A DNA stretch of 64,000 nt from Kribbella sp. CA-293567 (GTDB lineage: Bacteria > Actinomycetota > Actinomycetes > Propionibacteriales > Kribbellaceae): NCBI RefSeq assembly GCF_027627575.1, contig NZ_CP114065.1, positions 5,456,001-5,520,000 on the forward strand, written 5' to 3'. The stretch's first letter is position 1, and every line of letters starts with the position of its first letter. The notes beneath the pieces are model-generated. The model had not been told where the DNA came from and did not search any database. It saw nothing but the letters and a program-made list of their open reading frames with translations. The position numbers and the translations under genes are program-made. Of the stretch, positions 52,268 to 60,179 are shown piece by piece.

Positions 52268-52720
52268 TCAACTAGGCGTGCATTCCTGGAGTTGGGCTGC
52301 GGTGGCGATCTTGCCTTCGATCCAGCGGCGGCGGAGGAAGTGGGCCTTGAGCAGGCGGTGAACACCGTCGAGGACGACGAGGCGACCTCGGTAGGCGACC
52401 AGGTGGATGGGGAAGTCGAGGTCGGCGTCCATCACGCGTTCGTAGTGCGGGCGGTAGTTCATCGGGGTGGCGGCGACCTGGTTGGGGGTGACCTTGAAGC
52501 GTTCGCCGTTGAGTTGCCACAGCGGGAGGTCGAACATCCACAGCAGGTCGGCGACCTCGACCGGCTCGACCCGCAGGTCCAGCGCCCAGAGCTTGCCGAG
52601 TTGCCAGTGGGTGTGCGGGAAGACGTCGCGCATCGACTCCGGTGTCATCGCCAGCAACTCGTCGAAAGACACGTCCGGCGCGCTTCGGTCGGCGCCGCTG
52701 TCCACCCCATCGATCGTCAC
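52268..52720 (-). CDS. Conserved hypothetical protein, possible ParB/Srx-like fold
   Basis: 150 aa, no signal or membrane segment. The C-terminal part VVLDGVHRLLKAHFLRRRWIEGK resembles the DGxHRL motif of ParB/sulfiredoxin-like domains, which bind nucleotides; the N-terminal part (LWMFDLPLWQL) is of unknown nature. No parA neighbour, so it is not a partition protein. GTG start at 52720. Confidence 0.6.
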   Translation of the reverse strand: MTIDGVDSGADRSAPDVSFDELLAMTPESMRDVFPHTHWQLGKLWALDLRVEPVEVADLLWMFDLPLWQLNGERFKVTPNQVAATPMNYRPHYERVMDADLDFPIHLVAYRGRLVVLDGVHRLLKAHFLRRRWIEGKIATAAQLQECTPS

Positions 52721-52753
52721 GACCGAGCACGCTACGCCATCGCACCGACCGAT

Positions 52754-53392
52754 TCAGACAGAGTGCTTGCCTCGCCGCTTCAGGTTGAGGAACGCCACGG
52801 CCGCCAGCAGCACGCCACCGGATGCCAGGAAGATCCCGCCGAGCACACCCAGCGACTTCCCGGACGCAGTACTGCGGGCCAGCGCGACCCCCTCGACCTG
52901 TACGCCGCCCGCCGTCGGCGCAGGAAGCTTCGGAGGGCTCGGCGGAGAACTACTGTCCTGTACGACGACGCTGGCCGGCGCCTCAGCCGGCTGCTCACGC
53001 TGAGCCGGTGCACGGGCCGAGGCCCTGACCGAAGGCGTCAACGACGGAGTACTGGACGGCCAAGCCACAGCACTGGCCGACGGACGCCTGGGGACCAACG
53101 AGACGGACGGCTGAGGTGACAGCGTCATGGGCGGTCGCACTGTTGGCTTCGCCGGCGGCGTCTCGGTAACAGGCGGCGTGCTCGGTGGCGTCACCGGCGG
53201 AGTAGTGGACGGAGTCGCTGTCGGCGGCGTGCTGGACGGCGTGTCTGTCGGCGAAGGCGACGGCGACGCGGTCACCGGTAACGGCTCGGTCGGGGGCGTC
53301 TCGGTCGCAGTCGCCCGCGCCGCGCCGATCGTGAAGAGGGCAGGAACGGCGATCAGCAGCAGCGGCAACGTCCTGGCCGAGTTAGCGATCAC
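52754..53392 (-). CDS. Surface protein with signal peptide, Pro/Thr/Ser stalk and C-terminal membrane anchor
   Basis: 212 aa. Signal (RTLPLLLIAVPALFTIGAARA), low-complexity stalk of Ser/Thr/Pro (about 30-160), then membrane helix (LGVLGGIFLASGGVLLAAVAF) and basic end (NLKRRGKHSV), the layout of a sortase substrate. No LPXTG is seen; the region before the helix reads GGVQVEGVALARSTASGKS. Neighbour of a class F sortase. Confidence 0.7.
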   Translation of the reverse strand: MIANSARTLPLLLIAVPALFTIGAARATATETPPTEPLPVTASPSPSPTDTPSSTPPTATPSTTPPVTPPSTPPVTETPPAKPTVRPPMTLSPQPSVSLVPRRPSASAVAWPSSTPSLTPSVRASARAPAQREQPAEAPASVVVQDSSSPPSPPKLPAPTAGGVQVEGVALARSTASGKSLGVLGGIFLASGGVLLAAVAFLNLKRRGKHSV

Positions 53393-53498
53393 GGCACTGC
53401 CCCGTTCGAGCGAAGAGTCCCTGGTAGCGAAAGGGTGTCTCTCTCGCAGTATGCGCGCCCCCAGGGTCCATGGCGAAGCATTTGCTTGCCCGCGGGTG

Positions 53499-54281
53499 TC
53501 AGGCGATCCGCTCGGCGAGCACGACGACGTTGCTCAGATAGACCTTGCCCGTCCAGTCCTCACAGGTGACCAGCACCAGCCGGCCCGGACGGCTCTGGCC
53601 GAACAGTTCGATGGCACTGCGGGCAAGCGCCTGCTTCCGGTACGTCGTAACGCCGGTGACCCGGTATCTCACCAGTCCCCGCGAGGTGCTCACTCCCACC
53701 ACGTCGCCGGACCGCACCTGCTCGAGGTCGTCGAAGGCGCCACCGCCGTTGTGGACGGTGTGCCCGGTGATCACCGCCGATCCCCGCAGCGCCCCCGGAA
53801 GCGCTCCGCCGGACCACCAGCCGACCTGCCGTGGATTCGACGGCGGAGTCAGCGAGCCTCCCAGTGCCTTGATGGGTACGACCGGCGCGATCACCCCCAG
53901 CCGGGCGATCGCGATCCGCGAAGGTACGCCGGGTCGCGCGGCCGGGCTCGGCCTCTTCTCGACAGCGGCCGGCCGGGCGGATGAGCTGGCCGATGGTTTC
54001 GCCGCAGCCCTCACCCTGCTATTGGGCGCCGCGGCCGGAGGCTGGATCTCCTCGGCCAAAGGCTGGTCCACTGATCCGGCCCGGTCCGGCGATCCCACCT
54101 CGTCCGGCGATCCCACCAGCTCCGGCGATCCCGCGACCGGCAGTCCCGAGGCGCCTTCCGCACCAGGACTGCCGGTCAGTTGCAGGCTCACGCCGGTGAC
54201 CGCCAGGCAGAGCCCGATCAGTACCACCCACCCGCTCCGCCGGATCGGCGACGGCCGCCCGCGTCGCCGTCCAGCAGTCAT
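53499..54281 (-). CDS. Class F sortase
   Basis: 260 aa. One membrane helix (about 15-35), a linker with repeated GSPE/GSPD words (about 45-75), then the sortase beta barrel (about 120-260). Catalytic His in GHTVHNGG (~170) and Cys in LVTCEDW (~240). Class F family members usually have an Arg in the last strand (YRDNVVV); here the strand reads YLSNVVV, so that Arg appears to be replaced. It lies between two stalked surface proteins, its probable substrates. Confidence 0.85.
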   Translation of the reverse strand: MTAGRRRGRPSPIRRSGWVVLIGLCLAVTGVSLQLTGSPGAEGASGLPVAGSPELVGSPDEVGSPDRAGSVDQPLAEEIQPPAAAPNSRVRAAAKPSASSSARPAAVEKRPSPAARPGVPSRIAIARLGVIAPVVPIKALGGSLTPPSNPRQVGWWSGGALPGALRGSAVITGHTVHNGGGAFDDLEQVRSGDVVGVSTSRGLVRYRVTGVTTYRKQALARSAIELFGQSRPGRLVLVTCEDWTGKVYLSNVVVLAERIA

Positions 54282-54329
54282 CGCGACACCTGGCCGATCA
54301 CAGTCGTCATTCCGAAGGCGGTGGTCATG

Positions 54330-55325
54330 TCAGAGGCTGTGCCGTCCGCGACGCCTGAGCACCAGCGCAGCACCGGTTGCCAGCAGCAGTCCCCCACCGG
54401 CCAGGAGGATTCCGGCCAGTCGGTTCGTCAGGCCCGATGCGTCACCGGTCGAGGTGGTCGAACCGGCCAGGCCCGCGTCGACCTCGGTCGGGATTCCGGT
54501 CGCGCCCTGCGGAGGGGGCGCCGACGTCGTACCGGCCGGGGCGCTGGTCTCCGGCGCCGTCGTGGCCGGCACCGAGGTCGCCGGCGTGGCCGTCGTACCG
54601 GTCGGCGGCGTCGTGAGGGACGGCGTGGTCGGAAGCGTCGGCGCAGGGGTGGTGGGAGGCGGAGTTGTGGGAGGTGTGGTCGGCGGTGTCGTGGAAGGTG
54701 TCGTGGGAGGCGTGGTCGGCGGAGTGGTGGGAGGCGTCGTCGGCGGAGTTGTAGGGGGCGTCGTGGAAGGCGTGGTCGGCGGTGTGGTCGTCGTACAGCC
54801 CTCGACCCAGAACACCTTGTGCTTCTTGTCCGCGCCGATCGAGCCGTCGGCCTGCACGGTGATCTTCACGTGGTAGCCCTGCTGCGGATGCGGCGTGCCG
54901 GTGAACTTCAGCGTGTAGGTGACCTTGGCGTCGAGGTCGTTCCCGCCACCGGCCGGGTCCCCGCCGATGAACGGCGTCAGATCGCCCGAGACCACCTGCA
55001 GCCCACCGTTGCCGGTCGGCGCCTGATCCTCGAAGGTGACCTTGGCGAAGTAGGCCGGGTTCTGGTCGTAGTTGTAGAACTCGACCACGAACGTGCAGCC
55101 CTGGTGCGGGTTGTTGTCGGGCGGCCCGCTGCCGATGCCGACCCCCTCGATCTTGATCGTGCCGTTGTTCCCGGGCGGATCGGCCGCCAGGGTGCCGACG
55201 GCAACCGTCCCCGCCGTGGCCGGAAGTCCGGCGACGAGCGTGGCGCCCCCGAGCACCAGCGACAAGGCTCCGGCCGCGGTGATCACACCGGCCGTACGAC
55301 TGCGACTACCCGACTGAGCGATCAT
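54330..55325 (-). CDS. Stalked surface protein with Thr-Pro repeats
   Basis: 331 aa. Signal peptide (VITAAGALSLVLGGATLVAG), an N-terminal domain (about 45-180) with one cysteine pair (CTFVVEF..., GC) and a binding face rich in Gly and Asn, a TTPPTTPP stalk (about 185-260), then a region GIPTEVDAGLAG, membrane helix and basic tail RRRGRHSL. Class F sortase locus partner. The basic tail matches that of the other surface protein (KRRGKHSV), suggesting a common anchor route. Confidence 0.72.
   Translation of the reverse strand: MIAQSGSRSRTAGVITAAGALSLVLGGATLVAGLPATAGTVAVGTLAADPPGNNGTIKIEGVGIGSGPPDNNPHQGCTFVVEFYNYDQNPAYFAKVTFEDQAPTGNGGLQVVSGDLTPFIGGDPAGGGNDLDAKVTYTLKFTGTPHPQQGYHVKITVQADGSIGADKKHKVFWVEGCTTTTPPTTPSTTPPTTPPTTPPTTPPTTPPTTPSTTPPTTPPTTPPPTTPAPTLPTTPSLTTPPTGTTATPATSVPATTAPETSAPAGTTSAPPPQGATGIPTEVDAGLAGSTTSTGDASGLTNRLAGILLAGGGLLLATGAALVLRRRGRHSL
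54641..54789 (-). repeat. Short tandem repeats coding for the TTPP stalk
   Basis: About 150 bases of 9- to 12-base units (GTGGTCGGCGGAGT-type) coding for TTPP and TTPS. Such DNA is prone to slippage, so stalk length is likely to vary between strains. Confidence 0.75.
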
Positions 55326-55431
55326 GCGACGCCTCGGTTCAGGAGAAGGAGTTCCTCCCTGCAGTATGCGCGCTTCGTTGCCTGAGTCAACTACTTTGGG
55401 TAACGATCCGGCCGTCGAGGCGGCGGATCGG

Positions 55432-56634
55432 CTACGCTGTGTACGCCTTCAGTTGCCGCAGTACGGCGGAGCGGCGGCGCAGTGGGTTCTGCCGTCCGGT
55501 CCGGGGAGCTGCGCATTCGGTGCCGGCCAGCTCGGACGGGTTCGTCTTGCGGTGGATGACCACGATCGCCGAGTCGTCGCCCGGTCCGCCGATCTCGTCG
55601 ACCAACTCGAGGGCGGCGCCCTTGAAGCCGGACGCGACCAGGCGCTCGGCATGGCCGACGAGCCGGTCGGTACCGCGCTCGATGTCCCGGCGCGGAGTCT
55701 CCACCATGCCGTCGCTGTAGAGGAACAGCGCGTCGCCCATCTTCAGCTGACCGCGGTTCACCGTGAACTCGGGCACCTCGACCAGCCCGAGCAGCGGCCC
55801 GTCGGCGTCCCGGGTCTGCCATCGCCCCGACCACGAGTCGAAGTGGATCGCCGGTGGATGCCCCGCCGTCCGTACTTCGAACTCACCCGATCGCAGATCG
55901 ACCGCCACGTGCACCACCGTGGCGAAGTCGTCGCTCCAGTCCTGCCGGCGCAGGTAGTGGTTGGCCGCCGGCAGGAAGTCCTCGACCGGCACCACGCCCA
56001 GCAGCCCGCCGAACGCGCCGGACAGCAGCAGCGCGCGGGTCCCGGCATCGATGCCCTTGCCCGACACGTCGACGAGCGCGATCTCGAGCACTTCGTCGGA
56101 ACGCGTCGTCGACACCACGAAGTCACCGGAGAACGACGCGCCGCCGGCAGATCTGATCGCGTGCTCGGCCCGCCAGCCGGCCGGCAGCACCGGCAGCTCG
56201 CCCTGGGCGGTGAGCGTGTCCCGCAACTCCATCAGCATCTGCTCGCCGCGAGTGCCCTGGACGCCGAGCCGGCTGCGCACCTTCGCGCCGGTCAGGATGA
56301 TCCAGGCGATCAGCCCGAGCACGATCACGAACCCGGTCTTGGGCAGTCCGGAGGCGCGTTCGGACATCACGTAGGAGCCGATGATCAGTGCGAAGACGGT
56401 CAGCACGACCAGCGAGCGGAACCTCAGCAGCAATCCGCCGAGCAACAGAGGTATGACCAGCACGCTGGTGGGTATGAAGGTCGGCATCGCCAACGCGGCG
56501 GAACTGACCGTGACCGTTAACGCCAGCAGACCCACGAAGGCCAGCTGGTGTGATCGGCGCGCGTGCCGGATCAACGCCTCGGCCCGGCGGCCGACACGTC
56601 GCACAGCAGCGTTGCCGCCCCCGAGGCTACTCAT
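55432..56634 (-). CDS. SpoIIE-type PP2C phosphatase with N-terminal membrane domain
   Basis: 400 aa. Four membrane helices in the first ~120 residues (LAFVGLLALTVTVSSAALAM; LVIPLLLGGLLL; FVIVLGLIAWIIL), then a PP2C/SpoIIE phosphatase domain (about 150-370) with SGDFVV, EIALVDVSGKGIDAG, FLYSDGMVETP and GPGDDSAIVVI, the metal-binding Asp and Gly motifs. Probably dephosphorylates an anti-sigma-factor antagonist. No such partner is next to it. Confidence 0.87.
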   Translation of the reverse strand: MSSLGGGNAAVRRVGRRAEALIRHARRSHQLAFVGLLALTVTVSSAALAMPTFIPTSVLVIPLLLGGLLLRFRSLVVLTVFALIIGSYVMSERASGLPKTGFVIVLGLIAWIILTGAKVRSRLGVQGTRGEQMLMELRDTLTAQGELPVLPAGWRAEHAIRSAGGASFSGDFVVSTTRSDEVLEIALVDVSGKGIDAGTRALLLSGAFGGLLGVVPVEDFLPAANHYLRRQDWSDDFATVVHVAVDLRSGEFEVRTAGHPPAIHFDSWSGRWQTRDADGPLLGLVEVPEFTVNRGQLKMGDALFLYSDGMVETPRRDIERGTDRLVGHAERLVASGFKGAALELVDEIGGPGDDSAIVVIHRKTNPSELAGTECAAPRTGRQNPLRRRSAVLRQLKAYTA

Positions 56635-56743
56635 GGTGAGAAGAAGATAACGGCACCAACCGGTCCGCGCATCACATTGTCACAACCTGATTGCAGCCGT
56701 CTCTCAATCGAGACCCTCGCCCGCATGCTCGGCCGGCCGCGGG

Positions 56744-57583
56744 TCAGCCTCGCCGGGTCAGCCCGGTGCGTTGGCACTTCGGACACCAGAAGAGGTTGCG
56801 CCCGGCCAGCAGTTCGGTCCGGATCACCGAGTCGCAGACATGACAGTGCAGGCCCTGCCGGCGATAGACGTAGACCTCTCCGCCGTGGTCGTCCTGGCGC
56901 GCGTCGCGGCCCATCGCCTCAGGGGTGTGGTCGGCGGCGACGGTGTCGATCCGGCCGGTCTCGACGCCGTCCCTCATCAGCGTCAGCAGGTCGGTCCACA
57001 TCCCCTGCCACTCCTTCTTCTTGACCAGGTGGCCGGGCGTCTTCGGGTGCAGCTTGGCGCGGAACAGCACCTCGGCCCGATAGACGTTGCCGACGCCGCT
57101 CAGGACTTCCTGGTCCATCAGCAACTGCCCGATCGGCAGCTTGCTGCGGTGGATCCGTTTCCAGGCCGGCTCGGGGTCGGCGTCGTCGCGCAGCGGATCC
57201 GGTCCGAGGCGCTTGATCAGCGCCTCGCGCTCTCCGTCGGTCAGCACCTCGCAGACGGTCGCGCCGCGCAGATCGGCGTACGCGGTGGCGTTCTGGAGCC
57301 TGAGCCGCACCTGTCCCACCGGCTCGGGCGCGGACTCACCGGCCTCGATCCGGCCGAAGTCCACCTTGCCGATCAGGCCGAGGTGGATGTGCAGCCAGCC
57401 GGCGCCCTCGAAGTCGGCGAGGAAGTGCTTGCCGTGGGCCTCGGTCCCGCGCAGGACGTGTCCGTCGAGCAACGCGGCGCCCTCGACGAACCGGCCCTGC
57501 GGGCTGGAGGTCCGGACGACGCGGCCGCCGAAGTCGTCCCGGACATCGTTCGCCAGCCGGTGCAGGGTGTGGCCTTCGGGCAT
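56744..57583 (-). CDS. nei: Fpg/Nei family DNA glycosylase (endonuclease VIII-like)
   Basis: 279 aa. Starts MPEGHTLHRLAND, with catalytic Pro2 and Glu3; the helix-two-turn-helix GVGNVYRAEVLFRAKLHP is near residue 170, and the zinc finger is CHVCDSVIRTEL...FWCPKCQRTG at the end. Removes oxidised bases and cuts the strand. ATG at 57583 has AGAGGAATC upstream; the longer frame is not homologous. Transcribed after rpiB. Confidence 0.92.
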   Translation of the reverse strand: MPEGHTLHRLANDVRDDFGGRVVRTSSPQGRFVEGAALLDGHVLRGTEAHGKHFLADFEGAGWLHIHLGLIGKVDFGRIEAGESAPEPVGQVRLRLQNATAYADLRGATVCEVLTDGEREALIKRLGPDPLRDDADPEPAWKRIHRSKLPIGQLLMDQEVLSGVGNVYRAEVLFRAKLHPKTPGHLVKKKEWQGMWTDLLTLMRDGVETGRIDTVAADHTPEAMGRDARQDDHGGEVYVYRRQGLHCHVCDSVIRTELLAGRNLFWCPKCQRTGLTRRG

Positions 57584-57660
57584 GATTCCTCTTATGGGTC
57601 TGACAGCGGGTTCAGCAGGTAAGGCCCGGAGCGGTCCGCCCACTCCGGGCGTGGTCGGCA

Positions 57661-57717
57661 CCGGCCGGTCGATGCGGGCCCGGGATGTCTCCAGGCCCCG
57701 CACTCCCGACCGGCCGG
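57661..57717 (-). terminator. Terminator of rpiB with two-part stem
   Basis: CCGGCCGGTCG (57661-57671) pairs perfectly with CGACCGGCCGG (57707-57717), and inside TGCGGGCC with GGCCCCGCA. Located 35 bases after the rpiB stop. Confidence 0.6.
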
Positions 57718-57751
57718 CGCGCAAGCGGCAGGTTCAGCAGGACGAGCAGGA

Positions 57752-58225
57752 TCAGGAAGAAGGCAGTGGCGGCAGTTCGCCGGTCGTCTCGTAGCTCGCC
57801 AGCATCTGGATCCGGCGGGTGTGCCGCTCCTCGCCGGAGTAGGCGGTGCTCAGGAAGGTCTCGACGAACGCGGTCGCCTCGGCCTCGGTGTGCATCCGCG
57901 CGCCGACGCTGACGACGTTCGCGTCGTTGTGCAGCCGGCCGAGCTCGGCGGTCTCGGTGCTCCAGGCCAGCGCGGCCCGGACCCCCTTCACCTTGTTCGC
58001 GGCGATCTGCTCACCGTTGCCCGACCCACCGATCACGATGCCGAGACTGCCCGGGTCGCCGACGACGCCCTCGGCCGCCCGAAGGCAGAACGGCGGGTAG
58101 TCGTCGACCGCGTCGAAGACGGCCGGGCCGTGGTCGACGACGTCGTGTCCGGCACCCAAGAGGTGCTGGACCAGATGGTTCTTCAGGTCGAAGCCGGCAT
58201 GGTCAGAGCCGATGTGCACTCGCAT
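57752..58225 (-). CDS. rpiB: Ribose-5-phosphate isomerase B
   Basis: 157 aa. Interconverts ribose 5-phosphate and ribulose 5-phosphate. MRVHIGSDHAGFDLKN at the start and GSGNGEQIAANKVKGVRAAL (~68) are the active-site blocks; Glu in GNGEQ marks the actinobacterial type that uses a Glu base instead of Cys. No LacAB-type second subunit. Confidence 0.95.
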   Translation of the reverse strand: MRVHIGSDHAGFDLKNHLVQHLLGAGHDVVDHGPAVFDAVDDYPPFCLRAAEGVVGDPGSLGIVIGGSGNGEQIAANKVKGVRAALAWSTETAELGRLHNDANVVSVGARMHTEAEATAFVETFLSTAYSGEERHTRRIQMLASYETTGELPPLPSS

Positions 58226-58244
58226 GACCAGAGTCTTACAGGTC

Positions 58245-59309
58245 TTACGGACAGTCCGGTACGCCGGGCAGCTTGGGGGCGCCTGTGCCGACGTACACGT
58301 TGGTCACATAGCCCTGGTACTTCGGCAGGTAGGCCCACCACTCGCTGCTGTTCGGTGGTGCGTCGATCAGCTGCCCCTTCTTCTGGCAGCTCACCAGTAC
58401 GTCGACCCCGGCCGGCAGAGCGCCCAGGACGCTGCCGGAGGTGCTGGGAGCGCTCCGCACCCGTACGCCGGACCCCGTTGTCGTCAACCAGCTTCCTGGC
58501 GTCCGCACCCCGCCCGGCAGGTTCAGCGTGCGACTCAGCCGGGTCACGTCGCTGTAGGCCTTGCCGTACGCCGTCCCGTTGGGGTGCAGCGTGTAGACGG
58601 CCACGATGGTCCGGTCCCCCTGACCGACGGCTCCCGTGGTGTGCAGCGCCTCACTGACGAGGTCCACCGCAGACGCCTTGGGCTTGTTCTTGTCCTGCCC
58701 GAAACCGCTGGAGCCGGCGAAGCCCGACCACCCCTGCTTGATGGCGAAGTCCGGGTCGTACACCGACGCGATGCCGAAGTACTGGTCGAAGCCGTCGGTG
58801 CCGTACCGGGTCGCCTGGTGCAGGTTGCCCATCACGAAGCTGCGCACGGGCACCGGCGCCTGGTCGAGCAGGTAGCGGTAGATCCGCACGGTGTCGGCGG
58901 CCGTGAAGGCGGCATAGCCCCAGAACCCCGGATGGGTGGCCGGCGGCCCGGCCGTGTGGGTCAGGCCGAGCCGCGCCACCATCCGGTCGATGATCGCCGA
59001 GCCGCCGAGCGAGTCCCAGTAGTAGCTCGCCGCGTCGTCGTCGCTGCTCCGCAGCATGACCTCGAGCCTCGCGCGGTCGGCCGCCGGAACGTCGTACGCC
59101 GGGCCGCGGTTCCAGAGGAAGTCGAGCGCCAGCAGGAGCTTGACTACCGACGCCGACCGGAACCGGAGGTCGGGGTTGACCAGCTCGGTGAACTGCCCGG
59201 TCTGCCGGTCGAACACCGCGATCCCGGCGGTCACACCAGGCGGCACGACGACTGCCTCGGCCCTGGTGGCCGAAGCGGTCGACGACAGGCCACTCCGCAG
59301 AAGCTTCAT
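58245..59309 (-). CDS. Serine hydrolase (class A beta-lactamase-like) with C-terminal SH3-like domain
   Basis: 354 aa. SxxK motif RSASVVKLLLAL (~53) and a downstream SDDDAASYYW (~87) of SDN type; these are positioned as in class A beta-lactamase-like enzymes. The C-terminal ~80 residues have SGVRVRSAPSTSGSVLGALP and NSSEWWAYLPKYQGYV of an SH3b-like wall-binding domain. No obvious signal peptide at this start (MKLLRSGLSSTASATRAEA), so export by a short N-terminus is uncertain. ATG at 59309 (or GTG at 59312). Confidence 0.78.
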   Translation of the reverse strand: MKLLRSGLSSTASATRAEAVVVPPGVTAGIAVFDRQTGQFTELVNPDLRFRSASVVKLLLALDFLWNRGPAYDVPAADRARLEVMLRSSDDDAASYYWDSLGGSAIIDRMVARLGLTHTAGPPATHPGFWGYAAFTAADTVRIYRYLLDQAPVPVRSFVMGNLHQATRYGTDGFDQYFGIASVYDPDFAIKQGWSGFAGSSGFGQDKNKPKASAVDLVSEALHTTGAVGQGDRTIVAVYTLHPNGTAYGKAYSDVTRLSRTLNLPGGVRTPGSWLTTTGSGVRVRSAPSTSGSVLGALPAGVDVLVSCQKKGQLIDAPPNSSEWWAYLPKYQGYVTNVYVGTGAPKLPGVPDCP

Positions 59310-59414
59310 CACGCAACCTACTCACCATAGAACGATCAAGTTGGTGAGTAACCTTCGCGTGGTCCGCGCAAACCTTCAAGCCTTCTCAGGCAGCTCGAAC
59401 TGTGCCTCCCGGGG

Positions 59415-60011
59415 TCACTCGAAGACCGGCTCGCGGTCCCGGGTCCGCTTCAGCTCGAAGAAGCCGTCGGTGGCCGCGACCAGCCGGACGCCGTCCCAGA
59501 GCTTGCCGGCCGCCTCGCCCTTGGGGGCCGGAGTGACGACCGGACCGAAGAAGGCGGTGTCCTCGACGGAGATGATCGGCGTACCGACCTCCATCCCGAC
59601 CAGCTCCATGCCTTCCCGGTGGGACTTGCGCAGCGCTTCGTCGTACTGGTCGGTGGTCGCCGCCTCCAGCAGCGAGGCGGGCAGACCGGCCTCGGCCAGC
59701 GACTCCTCGAGCACGCCGTCGCCGTTGATACCGCGGCCTTCGACGTGGATGCGGTTGCCCAGTGCGGTGTAGAGCGGGAGCAGCGCGTCGTTGCCGTGGG
59801 CCTGCTCGGCGGCGATCAGCACCCGGACCAGGCCGAGCTTGCGCAGCCAGTTGGCGTCGTGCTCGTCGCGCTCCTCGTTCAGGATCGCCAGGCTCATCAC
59901 GTGCCAGGCGGTCCGCACGTCGCGGACCTGCTCGACCTCGAGCATCCAGCGAGACGTCATCCAGGCCCAGGGGCAGGCCGGGTCGAACCAGAAATCAGCG
60001 GTGGGGGTCAT
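59415..60011 (-). CDS. DsbA-family oxidoreductase, mycothiol nitroreductase (Rv2466c)-like
   Basis: 198 aa thioredoxin-fold protein with FDPACPWAWMTSRWM near residue 12, the CPWA(W) active site of Mycobacterium Rv2466c, a mycothiol-dependent nitroreductase. Residues 50-150 are the helical insertion domain. ATG at 60011 is preceded by TACGAT at seven bases and no ribosome binding site. Confidence 0.87.
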   Translation of the reverse strand: MTPTADFWFDPACPWAWMTSRWMLEVEQVRDVRTAWHVMSLAILNEERDEHDANWLRKLGLVRVLIAAEQAHGNDALLPLYTALGNRIHVEGRGINGDGVLEESLAEAGLPASLLEAATTDQYDEALRKSHREGMELVGMEVGTPIISVEDTAFFGPVVTPAPKGEAAGKLWDGVRLVAATDGFFELKRTRDREPVFE

Positions 60012-60018
60012 GTTTTCG

Positions 60019-60024
60019 ATCGTA
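60019..60024 (-). promoter_or_regulatory. -10 element for leaderless DsbA-like gene
   Basis: On the minus strand TACGAT, seven bases before the ATG at 60011. Confidence 0.5.
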
Positions 60025-60167
60025 CAAACTGCAACCAATTTCCGCTCGGTCACACCGCGAGACCGGGTCGTCACGCTCGGCCAGAGCCGGATCAAGCTCT
60101 GGCAACGCTTTCACGGCGGTTGCGCAAGTCGCGGGGAAACCCTCGGTCTTCCCAGCACCCAGGTGCA

Positions 60168-60173
60168 TAGGAT
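60168..60173 (+). promoter_or_regulatory. -10 element for leaderless pepN start
   Basis: TAGGAT, six bases before the ATG at 60180. Same hexamer and spacing as at valS. Confidence 0.5.
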
Positions 60174-60179
60174 GCCGAC

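Noticed and set aside
53127..53984. Plus-strand Gly/Val-repeat open frame
   Set aside because: Antisense image of the Thr/Pro stalk and the sortase gene.
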